Shown: in pieces, positions 17,439-26,124 of the stretch
Layout of the letters: each line of letters opens with the position of its first letter
Numbering within the stretch: position 1 is the stretch's first letter
Source: Cupriavidus necator
GTDB lineage: Bacteria; Pseudomonadota; Gammaproteobacteria; Burkholderiales; Burkholderiaceae
Assembly (NCBI RefSeq): GCF_013141915.1
Contig: NZ_SROX01000003.1
Location: 62,001 to 126,000 of the forward strand
Reading direction: 5' to 3'
DNA length: 64,000 bases
Notes under the pieces: generated by a model
Told to the model about the DNA's origin: nothing
Seen by the model: the letters and a program-made list of their open reading frames with translations, nothing else
Database searches by the model: none
Translations under genes and position numbers: made by a program

Positions 17439-18254
17439 TTATGGACGGTCGAGCCTCCGGAATGCGTTGAAGTGTCGCAGCGCCTTCTGGAAGTGGCCCA
17501 GTTCCTGATGCAAACGCGCTGCGTTGTAGTGGGCATCGGCGTCGTCCGGTGCAAGTTCGATGCATCGCTCGTACGCTGCCAGAGCTGACTGCGGGGCGCC
17601 GACATCCTCGCGTGCAACCCCCAGGTTGAAATGCAATTGCGGCGCGTTCGGAAGGACGGACAACGCCCCCTCATAGAGCATGATGGCTTCGTCGAATCGT
17701 TGTTGGTCTGCCAGCATGCACCCAAGGTTCAGGTAGGCGTTCAGCATTCCTGGCGAGATCTCTAAGGCGCGTCGGTAGGCCGCTTCAGCCGCATTGGCGT
17801 CGACAGGTTCAAGTGCATAGGCTTGCGCAAAGGATTCCTCGGCGGTCGGTTCGTTGGCACGCATTCGCGTTAAATCAACGACTCGCACATCGGCTTCATC
17901 CGGCCCGAACTCGATCAGCCGTTGGCCGCTCTCAACCAGCCACGCGCCGTGCCGGTCCCATGCCGATACGTTGCCGCTGCTTGCGGAGATTCGCAGGGCC
18001 GATAGGTGTCGGTTCGGTGTGAGCCGTTCGAGACGACGCAGCGCCCGCAGAATCCGTGCAGGCGCAACGCTCGACCTGTGCAGGGATTCGGCGGTACGAA
18101 TCAGAACCACGTCCCGAAAGGAGAAGACGTACTGGCCGCGTGGGCCTCGTGCAGGCGTGACCAGCCCGGCGGCTACCAGGCTGGAGATCAGCCGGCGCGA
18201 AGCGCCCAGGCGCGTCTCCAGCTCGCGCCTGGTCAACCCTTCGCCGTGGCTCAT
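17439..18254 (-). CDS. MerR-like DNA-binding protein with TPR repeats, linked to Ku
   Basis: This 271-residue protein has an N-terminal MerR-type winged helix (LTRRELETRLGASRRLISSLVAAGLV, then GQYVFSFRDVVLIRTAESL). The C-terminal half holds tetratricopeptide repeats (about 145-262, such as AYLNLGCMLADQQRFDEAIMLYEGAL and AHYNAARLHQELGHFQKALRHF). Its start codon overlaps the Ku stop by 4 bp, so the two are co-translated. In other Burkholderiales a protein of this type accompanies ku and ligD, suggesting a regulator or scaffold of bacterial end joining; the precise role is unknown. The sensor function of the TPR part is inferred. Confidence 0.75.
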   Translation of the reverse strand: MSHGEGLTRRELETRLGASRRLISSLVAAGLVTPARGPRGQYVFSFRDVVLIRTAESLHRSSVAPARILRALRRLERLTPNRHLSALRISASSGNVSAWDRHGAWLVESGQRLIEFGPDEADVRVVDLTRMRANEPTAEESFAQAYALEPVDANAAEAAYRRALEISPGMLNAYLNLGCMLADQQRFDEAIMLYEGALSVLPNAPQLHFNLGVAREDVGAPQSALAAYERCIELAPDDADAHYNAARLHQELGHFQKALRHFNAFRRLDRP

Positions 18255-19141
18255 GCCGACTTCTTAGTGGTGCGTCGGATCGGTGTCGGCTCGGAAGGCG
18301 CTGTGCCCCGCTTACCGGCTCTGCGAGTTGATGGCTCGGCGGCTTTGGCTTTTGTCGCGGGCAGCCCTTTCTTGGACAGACTCGCGCGAAGTGCATCCAT
18401 CAGATCGATGACCTGCCCGCCGGCGGTGACTTCAACTGGTTCGGGCGATACGATCTGCTTGCCGGCGATCTTTGCGTCGATGGCGGCGAGAATCCTGACT
18501 TTCTCCTCGTCCTTGTACTGGGCCGGATCGTATTGGTCTTCCGAGGCTTGCTCGATCAGCTGGATCGCCAGCTTTAGCTCCGCATCTGAGACTGCCACTT
18601 CCTCGATATGCAGTTCGGCGATGTTGCGCACTTCATCCGCGAACAACAGTTGCTGGAACACCAGGCCGCCCTCGACCGGTCGGATCTGCACGATATGCGA
18701 TTTGCCTTTCGAGGCCCACTTCGCAATGGCACAGCGACCGGTCTTCGACATGGCTTCGCGTAAAAGGCTGTAAGGCTTACCGCCGCGCTTATCTGGAGCG
18801 ATGAAGTACGCCTTGTCGAAATACAGCGGATCCACGCTGCGCTCGGGAATGAACGCAACGATATCGACCATGTGGCTGGCACTCTCTTCCAAGGCTTTGA
18901 GTTCATCGGGGGAGAACGTCACGAAGCGGTCTTTCTCAAACTCGTAGCCCTTCACCATGTCTGCACGGTCGACAACCTTTTGGGTCTGCTCGGAAACGTA
19001 CTGTTGTTTCAGCCGTGCGCCTTCTTTGCTCAGTAAGTTGAAGCGCACAGCAGAGCTTGTCTCGGTGGCGGTGTAGAGTTTGACGGGGATGGACACCAGG
19101 CCGAAAGACAGCGACAAAGAGGCGAGGGATCGTGCAGGCAT
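18251..19141 (-). CDS. ku: Ku protein of bacterial non-homologous end joining
   Basis: This protein of about 296 residues carries the Ku core: the N-terminal strand set SLASLSLSFGLVSIPVKLYTA, the bridge region GYEFEKDRFVTFSPDEL, and RSVDPLYFDKAYFIAPDK. The conserved C-terminal minimal region (LAIQLIEQASEDQYDPAQYKDEEKVRILAAIDAKIAG) is followed by a Lys/Arg-rich tail that in other bacteria aids DNA binding and LigD recruitment. The homodimer threads onto broken DNA ends. The start was set at the second Met (19141, MPARSLASL), the usual N-terminus, though MEYPMPAR from 19153 is also possible. It lies 31 bp downstream of ligD on the same strand, forming a ligD-ku-MerR/TPR operon. Confidence 0.92.
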   Translation of the reverse strand: MPARSLASLSLSFGLVSIPVKLYTATETSSAVRFNLLSKEGARLKQQYVSEQTQKVVDRADMVKGYEFEKDRFVTFSPDELKALEESASHMVDIVAFIPERSVDPLYFDKAYFIAPDKRGGKPYSLLREAMSKTGRCAIAKWASKGKSHIVQIRPVEGGLVFQQLLFADEVRNIAELHIEEVAVSDAELKLAIQLIEQASEDQYDPAQYKDEEKVRILAAIDAKIAGKQIVSPEPVEVTAGGQVIDLMDALRASLSKKGLPATKAKAAEPSTRRAGKRGTAPSEPTPIRRTTKKSA

Positions 19142-19172
19142 TGGATACTCCACAGCGCAGATGCGCCAGCAT

Positions 19173-21695
19173 TTAGCTTAATCGTTCGATGGCTGCGGTC
19201 AAATTTTGGGGTGCCTCCCAGTAAGACTGCCAGGGATCCGCCACTTGGAAACTGAGGTATTCGCGGGCATCGCGGATAGTCCACTGTGCGCCACTTTTCA
19301 GCTTGGTAAGCTGCTCCCAGAACACCGGCATGGAGACACCGAGTCCTGGCCGCGCTCGCGCCGAGAACGCGGCTGCGGTGGTCTGGGAGAAGCCATTGCG
19401 CAGATAATCCACAAAAATCCGCCCCTTGCGGTTAGCCGCCCCAGAGCGGGCGGTGAAGCGCTGGGGCAGAGTGGCCGCCAAGTGTTTGACGGCGGCACGC
19501 GAAAACGCCTTCACTTCGTCGTAGGAACGCTGCGGCGCCAATGGCACGACGACGTGCAGCCCCTTGCCGCCGCTCGTTTTCAACCAGGACTGCAGCCCCA
19601 GCTCATCCAGCAGCGTGTGCACCAGCATGGCGGCCTCGATCATCGTCTCCCATGCAATCCCTTCGCCAGGATCGAGGTCGAAAATGACTCGATCCGGACG
19701 ATCTATGTGGTGGGCCGTCGAATTCCACGTATGAAACTCAAGCACATTCATCTGGGCAGCGGCGACGATTGCGTCTGCCGAATCAGCAGTGAGTAATGCG
19801 GCATGGCCGGGCCAAAGGGACGGGAGCTGCTCGGTGAGGCCAGGCATCGCCGTTTCCGCGTGCTTCTGAAAGAAGGTCGGGGCATCGATGCCCTCCGGCG
19901 CGCGCACCAAGGATAGCGGCCGATCCTTGAGGTGGGGCAGCATCCGCTCCGCCACGCTCGCGTAGTAGCGAACCAGCTCGACCTTCGTGATGCCTGTGGA
20001 TTTGTCGATGACACGGTCCGGATTGGAGACCTTGATAGCGCTGACGCCGTGCGGCGTCACGGCAGTCTGGATCGCCTCTCGCCGGGTCGACTTAGCCGGA
20101 TGATCGGCGCGCAGGCCCTTGAACGAGGCTTGGCGTACCTGGCCTTCAGGGGTCCACTCGGAAAACTCGACTTCTGCAACGAGGGTCGGTTTCACCCAAC
20201 GTACAACGCCTTCCCGGCCTCCGCCCCATCGCCGGCTGGAACGCGCCTCCGTCGAAAAGGGACTTCGCTCAGTTTCCAAGGTGGTCAAGCGTCTTCTGAG
20301 TTCTGTTGCCGTCGCGCTGTCCCAGCCGGTTCCAACGCCGCCGACGTAACGGAGTTCTCCATCCGCATATACGCCAAGCAATAGCTTGCCTACCTCGGCT
20401 GTTGCACCACTGCGGTCCGAAAACCCGCCAATCACAAACTCCTGGCGCAGTTTGCATTTGGCCTTCAGCCAGGTCTGGGTGCGTGCGGAAACATAGGAGG
20501 CGTCGGCCCGCTTGAACATCAAGCCTTCGAGACCGAGCTGGCACGCCGCCTGGAAGATCTGCACTGGGGAAGCATCGAAGGCCTCGCTAAAGCGCACCCG
20601 TTCGGAGCGATCTCCGACAAGCTCCGCCAGCTTCGCGCGCCGCTGGGTCAGGGGCACATTGCGCAAATCCCGGCCTTCCCAGAAGGGTAGGTCGAAGCCG
20701 AAGAAGACGATTGCGTCGTTGCGATGCCCATCGATTGCGTTCTGCAAGGCATTGAAATCCGGCATGCCATCGCGAAGCACGACGATCTCGCCATCCAGCC
20801 AGCCTTCCGAGATGTCTAGCGTCTCGATCTCTGCCGCCAGGGATCCCAGCTTGCGCGTCCAGTCATGGCCATTACGAGTAAAGAGCGCTACTCGGGCATC
20901 CTCGATTCTGGCCAAGATTCTGTAGCCATCGAACTTTGTTTCGATGACCCACCCGGTACCAGTCGGAAGTGCGGGTGCCGGGGTGGCGAGCTGCGGCCCG
21001 AGCTTTGCCGGCAAGGGGACGAGCGGGGCGTTCACGATGGCGGTATCGGACGCCATTTCAGTAGAGCCCGTCGACGCTTGGGTCAGCGCACCCAGCGGTT
21101 TTTTGATGACGCTATCCGGGAAAGCTGCCAACACGTCAAACTCTGCCAGCGGTCGCGCCCAGGCATCTCGCTTCTTGAAGAGGAACCACTGCTCTGAGCT
21201 GTCGCCGGGCTTGGCGATGCGTACCAGTTCCCAACGGCCGGCCAACTTTTCTCCGTAAAGTTCAAAGAGCAACTTGCCTGCGGCCATACCTTCACGCGGA
21301 TCGCCGATTGGCTCCCACGTGCCACGATCCCAGACGATCACCGAGCCGGCGCCATACTGTTTAGCCGGGATTTCACCCTCGAAGTTGATATAGTCGAGCG
21401 GGTGGTCCTCCACATGGACCGCGATACGCTTTTCGCTGGGATCGTAGCAAGGCCCCTTGGGCACCGCCCAGCTGAGCAGCACGCCATCGAGTTCGAGCCT
21501 GAAATCGTAGTGCAGCCGCCGCGCCCAATGCTTCTGGATCACGAAACGCAACTGTTCGGCATTCTTGCGCCGTTTTCGTGTTCCCGCCGGCTCTGGGGTG
21601 ACGCTGAAGTTGCGCTTCTTCTGATAGCGGTCGAGGTCGGGCAACCGCTCCGCGGTGCGCGCTCTAACCTTTGACATCCCTGGTGTCGTTGCCAT
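19173..21695 (-). CDS. ligD: Multifunctional ATP-dependent DNA ligase LigD
   Basis: This 840-residue protein is arranged phosphoesterase-ligase-polymerase. The 3'-phosphoesterase part has H56, H62 and D64 in IQKHWARRLHYDFRLELDG. The ligase has nucleotidyl lysine K254 in IETKFDGYR and further motifs such as EGLMFKR and WLKAKC. The C-terminal primase-like polymerase has VIFDLDPGEG and TSGGKGLHVVVPL. The enzyme trims, fills and seals broken ends brought together by Ku. An upstream in-frame Met at 21779 would add 28 residues of poor character; MATTPGMSKV at 21695 is the more likely start. It forms an operon with ku and the MerR/TPR gene. All three catalytic centres look intact. Confidence 0.92.
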   Translation of the reverse strand: MATTPGMSKVRARTAERLPDLDRYQKKRNFSVTPEPAGTRKRRKNAEQLRFVIQKHWARRLHYDFRLELDGVLLSWAVPKGPCYDPSEKRIAVHVEDHPLDYINFEGEIPAKQYGAGSVIVWDRGTWEPIGDPREGMAAGKLLFELYGEKLAGRWELVRIAKPGDSSEQWFLFKKRDAWARPLAEFDVLAAFPDSVIKKPLGALTQASTGSTEMASDTAIVNAPLVPLPAKLGPQLATPAPALPTGTGWVIETKFDGYRILARIEDARVALFTRNGHDWTRKLGSLAAEIETLDISEGWLDGEIVVLRDGMPDFNALQNAIDGHRNDAIVFFGFDLPFWEGRDLRNVPLTQRRAKLAELVGDRSERVRFSEAFDASPVQIFQAACQLGLEGLMFKRADASYVSARTQTWLKAKCKLRQEFVIGGFSDRSGATAEVGKLLLGVYADGELRYVGGVGTGWDSATATELRRRLTTLETERSPFSTEARSSRRWGGGREGVVRWVKPTLVAEVEFSEWTPEGQVRQASFKGLRADHPAKSTRREAIQTAVTPHGVSAIKVSNPDRVIDKSTGITKVELVRYYASVAERMLPHLKDRPLSLVRAPEGIDAPTFFQKHAETAMPGLTEQLPSLWPGHAALLTADSADAIVAAAQMNVLEFHTWNSTAHHIDRPDRVIFDLDPGEGIAWETMIEAAMLVHTLLDELGLQSWLKTSGGKGLHVVVPLAPQRSYDEVKAFSRAAVKHLAATLPQRFTARSGAANRKGRIFVDYLRNGFSQTTAAAFSARARPGLGVSMPVFWEQLTKLKSGAQWTIRDAREYLSFQVADPWQSYWEAPQNLTAAIERLS

Positions 21696-22060
21696 AGGCG
21701 TTTCGCATCCGGATCGCTCCCTTCCGTGGACGATCCGCTTGGCCCCTCTGTCTTTATGCCAGCATCGTCCCGGAGCCAATCGCTGCGTCCCAACATAAGT
21801 TAACTATGCGGCACCTACCTCAACCTTCCGTCGGTCGCCGCGTGGCACTACATAAACGTTTGACATGTCGGCTCCTCGGGTTGCCATATTTCTGCAGTCT
21901 AGGCCGCTATCTCAATGCCCTGTAGAAGGCAGCGTCTTACACGTCCACCCGGAAGGCCTGCCTTGCAACCGGCATGCTCACCCGTTAAGGGCGTGCCCCT
22001 GCAGGGTCAGGCCGCCGCCACTAGAATGGCTTCTTTAGCCACAACGCCACGGTGACAGCG
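21696..22060. other. Intergenic region between ligD and the SRAP gene
   Basis: Divergent promoters for ligD and for the split SRAP gene should lie here. No clear LexA-type CTGT-N8-ACAG box, hairpin or small gene was seen. Confidence 0.4.
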
Positions 22061-22591
22061 ATGTGCTATTCCGCGCAGATTCACGCCAGCTATCGAAAGT
22101 ACGTTCGGGAATTCGGGGCCTCTGACAGTTTTGAGCATTTTGTCGAACTCTTCTGGGAGAAGCGCAGAGACGGCGGCTGGTCCAAACTGCCTAAAGCAAT
22201 GCGTGCCGTCTGCCACGAACGACAAGGAGCGCGCTGTCGCCGACCTTGTTGCGGCGGGTGACAAAGATCAGGCGATAGCCTTGGAGACGGAGCTGTTCCA
22301 GCAGAAGACACGGCTGACTGCCGCCGAGCGCGCATTGGCAGGCAAGCCGACAAAGAAGGCGGAAAACGATCAACGCGTCGCGACTGACAAGATCGCGAGG
22401 GCGCAGCGCAATCTAGCAGACCTGCAGCGAACTGATTTGCTGGATCGAGACTCGCGTATTTTCCCGGGCCACTACGCGCCCGTGATGGTGGTGCAGGATG
22501 GCCAGCGAGTTGTGATCCCGATGCGCTATCAATGCAGGATGCCGGGGTGGACGCCCGCGATGGAGCGACAGAAACCCGGTACATACAACGC
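22061..22591 (+). pseudogene. N-terminal half of a split SRAP (YedK/HMCES-like) gene
   Basis: The gene starts MCYSAQIHASYRKYVREFG, with the catalytic Cys2 of the SRAP family, which forms a thiazolidine cross-link with abasic sites in single-stranded DNA. Coding shifts frame near 22210 between KAMRAV and ATNDKERAVADLV; two bases appear lost or one gained. It then runs on through DSRIFPGHYAPVMVV and MRYQCRMPGW to KPGTYNA. There it stops matching, exactly at the catalytic Asn-Ala-Arg motif. The remainder (ARRDNLKKAW onward) lies at 38644-39077 on the same strand, 16 kb away. The frameshift suggests the gene was already inactive, or is a sequencing error. Confidence 0.8.
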
Positions 22592-22616
22592 TTTGGGAAC
22601 GTTGCTAACAGTTAGG
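22592..22616 (+). repeat. Left inverted end of the 16-kb element
   Basis: It reads TTTGGGAACGTTGCTAAC then AGTTAGG inward. About 17 of 23 aligned bases match the reverse complement of the right end (TCTGGAACCTTG...TGTTAGG). It also contains a small palindrome, CTAACAGTTAG, that could be a recombinase-binding half-site pair. Confidence 0.55.
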
Positions 22617-22827
22617 TGGAAAAATTTTTGTTCCAATCAACCACTTAGGGCGGCTAACTCTTTTCCCTAACCCTTTCGTTCTGAGGTTGAATCCTTTGTG
22701 GGCCTATGGCCAGCGGTGCGGCCGGCGCGCCAACTTCGCTGCGGTACTCGAAGGATTGACGCCAGTTCAACTCAGCGGCTGCTCCTACTCTCAGGCAGAG
22801 TTGGGAAGGCGATCGTCTCTGATCGAC

Positions 22828-24515
22828 CGAGGCCGTGTGGAAACGTCTCTCGAATCGCACCAATGCGCGCCCCCTCCGGGGCGTAGCCTGCCTTATCGAA
22901 TTTTCGGCCAATCCGGTCGTCGGCGGCGTCGAAACGGGTGGGAACAGCGCTAATGGGGCCCCTGAGAGCGATCTTCAGCCCCATCTTTTGCGCGCAAATG
23001 GGTGCTTACGCACCCACCAGGCGCATGGCCTTCATTGTTTTCGAGAACCCGAGAATTCGAAGGACGCGCTTCAGGTTGTACGCCAGAACATGCAGGCTCA
23101 TTTCAGTTCCTACATTCGGCAGCGTGCGCGTCAAGAAGTGCGTGTAGCCCATCCAATGTTTGAAGGTTCCGAAGACATGCTCGACGGTTCGCCTGCGAAC
23201 CGTCATTGCATCCGGCATCTTGTCGAGCCGGCGCTGGACGGCCTCCAGCACTTCCTCATGCTCCCATCTGGAGATGCGCCGGTACGGACTCGGCGTGCAT
23301 TGCGACCGCATCGTGCACTGAGGACATGCACTACTCCAATAGCGGCGTAGCTGCAGTCCGTGTTCTTCTCTGGTGAAGCGGTATATCGCACGTTCTCCGG
23401 CGGGACATTGATATTCATCGTCTCGGGCAATGTAGATGAAGTCCGCCCGAACGAATCGACCACCTACCTTCGCGCTGGACCTTGCTGGCTTGGGCAAGAT
23501 GGCAGCAATGCCCGTATCCGCGCATGCTTTGATCTCCTGCGCACTGAAGTAGCCACGATCAGCTATGGCTTTAAGCCTGGTCTTACCCATCGCATCGCGA
23601 GCAGCTCGAGCCATCGAGCTGAGTTGCGCCCGATCATTGCCGATATTGGTGACCTCATGAGCAACGATCAGATGATGCTTGGCATCTACGGCCATCTGTA
23701 CGTTGTAGCCGACCATTCCAGAGCCCTTGCCACTTGTCGCCATCGAGCGCGCATCAGGATCGGTCATCGAGATCTGACCATCTGGCAGCGTCTTGAGCTC
23801 TTCCTTTATCTGGTCAAGGCTATGCATCTGTTGACGCAGTTGCACAATCTTCTCGCGCAGTCGAGTTGTCTTGAGTTCTACCTCCGCAGGCTGCGTGCGA
23901 TCCGCAGTCTCCAGCGCGCTCAGATACCGCTGGATGCTTTCCTCAATTTGCTGCTGGCGCTTGTCGACCTTGCCAGCGGTGAAATTGCGGTCCCGAGTAT
24001 TGACTGCCTTGAACTTGCTGCCGTCGATGGCGACCAGGGCCTGTGAGAACAACTTAAGATCTCGGCACAGTACAACGAAGCGACGGCAGACATTGCGAAT
24101 GCCCGTGCCGTTATCCCGCCGAAAGTCTGCAATCGTCTTGAAGTCCGGCGCCAGTCGACCGGTAAGCCACATCAGTTCTATATTGCGTTGGCATTCGCGT
24201 TCCAGACGGCGGCTGGAGTGGACCCGGTTGAGGTAACCATAGATGTATATCTTTAACAGGACAGCAGGATGATATGAAGGGCGACCTGTAGTCGAGGGAT
24301 TGGTACCTTCGAACCCGAGCGACTCGAGATCCAGTTCTTCAACAAACGCGTCGATGATCCTGGTGGGGTTGTCCTCGGCGATGAAATCATCGAGGCATTC
24401 TGGAAGCAGGGTAGCTTGCTTGCGGTCTTCTCCCTCTATGAATCGCTTCATCCGATCCCCCAGTCTGAATGCGTTGACTCAGTCTAGGTGATCGAGACGT
24501 TTTCACACAGCCTCG
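22828..24515 (-). mobile_element. IS1182-family insertion sequence
   Basis: The terminal inverted repeats CGAGGCCGTGTGGAAACGTC (left, from 22828) and CGAGGCTGTGTGAAAACGTC (right, reversed from 24515) enclose a single transposase gene. Length is about 1.69 kb. A target duplication could not be made out, so the ends are given to within a few bases. It sits inside the 16-kb element just beyond its left end. Confidence 0.7.
23006..24451 (-). CDS. IS1182-family transposase
   Basis: This 481-residue transposase has the IS1182 layout: an N-terminal DUF772-like part (PSYHPAVLLKIYIYGYLNRVHSSRRLERECQRNIELMW, at about 58-95) and an IS4-type DDE core. The latter includes ALVAIDGSKF, then DARSMATSGKGSGMVGYNVQ, LKAIADRGYFS, and the C-terminal RRRTVEHVFGTFKHWMGYTHFLTRTL. 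It also has a Cys-containing stretch (YWSSACPQCTMRSQC) typical of the family. It appears full-length and uninterrupted, so transposition is possible. Confidence 0.92.
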   Translation of the reverse strand: MKRFIEGEDRKQATLLPECLDDFIAEDNPTRIIDAFVEELDLESLGFEGTNPSTTGRPSYHPAVLLKIYIYGYLNRVHSSRRLERECQRNIELMWLTGRLAPDFKTIADFRRDNGTGIRNVCRRFVVLCRDLKLFSQALVAIDGSKFKAVNTRDRNFTAGKVDKRQQQIEESIQRYLSALETADRTQPAEVELKTTRLREKIVQLRQQMHSLDQIKEELKTLPDGQISMTDPDARSMATSGKGSGMVGYNVQMAVDAKHHLIVAHEVTNIGNDRAQLSSMARAARDAMGKTRLKAIADRGYFSAQEIKACADTGIAAILPKPARSSAKVGGRFVRADFIYIARDDEYQCPAGERAIYRFTREEHGLQLRRYWSSACPQCTMRSQCTPSPYRRISRWEHEEVLEAVQRRLDKMPDAMTVRRRTVEHVFGTFKHWMGYTHFLTRTLPNVGTEMSLHVLAYNLKRVLRILGFSKTMKAMRLVGA

Positions 24516-24636
24516 ACCCCTCTCGGTCATCCGCGAACGCGAGCTCAATGTCCAATGACCGTGGTATTGCAGTCACCGATCCTGCTCAAAGGGGAATTCC
24601 TGCGGCGGCCGAGGACCGGCATGTGAATCCGGCCGC

Positions 24637-25008
24637 TCACACCCAGGTCAGCGTTTCCTCCGTAAAGAGGTGACCGGCCATGAGGTAGTCGCCGTGTTCA
24701 ATGGCAAGCTCCTCCAGATTGCGCAGCGTATCCTCAGACAGCGCGGCCATGTCGAACCTGCAGTAGAGGTAGCGCTGCCTGAATGTGGGCTTCTCCATGC
24801 GCAGGCCGTGCACCAATGCTTCGGGGGATGCCACGGAGACATGCTCGACGGCGCGATACTACACGTCGACACCGTATTGACGGCCGAGTTGCTCCAGTTC
24901 GATCGCGTCCTGCCATGCGGTCTCGTAGTCCAACTCAAGCGTGCCGGCACCGCGACCATGGATGTGTTCCACCGTGCTGGCCCGGTCGCGTGCGGTATAT
25001 GTGCTCAT
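24637..25008 (-). pseudogene. Amber-interrupted paralogue of the 13987 gene
   Basis: From ATG at 25008 the frame reads MSTYTARDR and later TLELDYETAWQDAIELEQLG, then meets TAG at 24859-24861. It continues in the same frame YRAVEHVSVASPEALVHG, TFRQRYLYCRFDM and HGDYLMAGHLF. In the intact paralogue at 13987-14373 the corresponding codon is CAG (HVQYRG). A single C-to-T change thus explains the break. Unless the amber codon is suppressed, only 49 residues are made, or a shorter C-terminal product starting internally. Confidence 0.7.
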
Positions 25009-25028
25009 CGTGGCTCTCCAAATGCCGC

Positions 25029-25994
25029 TCAGTCGAGCTTGATATTTGCCTCCCTGATCAGGGTGCTGAATCTGGCCTTCTCCTGCCTAATGTATGCGGT
25101 GAAGTCCGCCGGCTGGGACGTCGTGGCGCTGAATCCATACTCGCCCAATACCTTGACCGCTTTTTCCGAAGCCAATGCCTTCGCGACTTCATTCCGAATG
25201 CGTTGAGTCAGTTCGGCGGGCATTCTCGCAGGTCCCCACAAGCCGTACCAGGAAACCATCTCGAAGCCGGTCAATCCCGACTCTGCAACCGTCGGAACGT
25301 TCGGCAACGCGGCAATGCGCTTCGCACTAGTGACTGCAAGCGGCTTCAGCTTTCCACTCTTCACATGGGGCAGCGTCGATGGCAAGGCATCCACCATGGC
25401 ATTGATGTGGCCGCCCATGACTTCCGTCAACGCCGGAGCCGTACCCTTGTAGGGGATGATCTCGAACTGGAGCTTCCCGTCGTGCTTGATCGCTTCTTCG
25501 GCCAGGTGGCTAGCCGAGCCGACTGCTGAAGTTCCAAAGGTGTACTTCCCGGGCTCCTTGCGGATGGCGGCCATGAACTCCTTGAGGTCCTTTGCTGGAA
25601 CACTGGGATGCGCCGTCACGAGCATTGGGACGCTACCCAGTTGTGTGATCGCCGTGAAGTCCTTTTCGATGTCATAGGTCGTTGCGCTCATCAGCATCGG
25701 CGTGGCCACGAAGGTCGATGCCTGCACAAGTAGGGTGTAACCGTCTGGCGCCGAGGTCGCTACCAACTTGCTGCCCAGCGTTCCGCTGGCTCCGGGCCGG
25801 TTATCGACAATAAATTGCTGGCCGAGGTTTTCGCTTAGGCGTTGCGCAACAACCCGCGTAACAGCGTCCACTGTTCCACCAGCGGGGTACGGCACAACGA
25901 TTCTGACGGGCTTGTTGGGGTAGCTCTGGCCGAGAGCCAGCGTGGCGGCAAGACCAAAGCTTGTGGCCACTAGCGCTCTCAAAATACTTCTCAT
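25029..25994 (-). CDS. Bug-type solute-binding protein (TctC family)
   Basis: This 321-residue periplasmic receptor begins with a signal peptide (MRSILRALVATSFGLAATLALGQ). The mature part starts with the family hallmark YPNKPVRIVVPYPAGGTVD and includes VDNRPGASGTLGSKLVATSAPDGYTLL. Bug proteins bind carboxylates (tricarboxylates, aromatic acids, amino-acid derivatives) and are very numerous in Burkholderiales; the ligand here is unknown. The frame is open upstream, but ATG 25994 is preceded by CAGGAGACGACA and the signal peptide starts there. It is the last gene of the operon running from 30027 and has no linked TctAB membrane genes, which is common for orphan Bug receptors. Confidence 0.88.
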   Translation of the reverse strand: MRSILRALVATSFGLAATLALGQSYPNKPVRIVVPYPAGGTVDAVTRVVAQRLSENLGQQFIVDNRPGASGTLGSKLVATSAPDGYTLLVQASTFVATPMLMSATTYDIEKDFTAITQLGSVPMLVTAHPSVPAKDLKEFMAAIRKEPGKYTFGTSAVGSASHLAEEAIKHDGKLQFEIIPYKGTAPALTEVMGGHINAMVDALPSTLPHVKSGKLKPLAVTSAKRIAALPNVPTVAESGLTGFEMVSWYGLWGPARMPAELTQRIRNEVAKALASEKAVKVLGEYGFSATTSQPADFTAYIRQEKARFSTLIREANIKLD

Positions 25995-26124
25995 TGTCGT
26001 CTCCTGATATTGACTTGCATGCTTGCCGCTCTGCCTCGACTGGCGAGCGTCCAGAGAAGGGATTCTTGCATCCGATGCTTTCGCCTGAGCTCTTGCTCTT
26101 GCCATAAACAGGTATGGCGCCGAC

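Noticed and set aside
22828..24515. Treating the IS1182 ends as the left border of the 16-kb element
   Set aside because: The IS has its own matching inverted repeats, and the SRAP break with its 7-bp repeat lies 240 bp further left, so the IS is an insertion inside the element.
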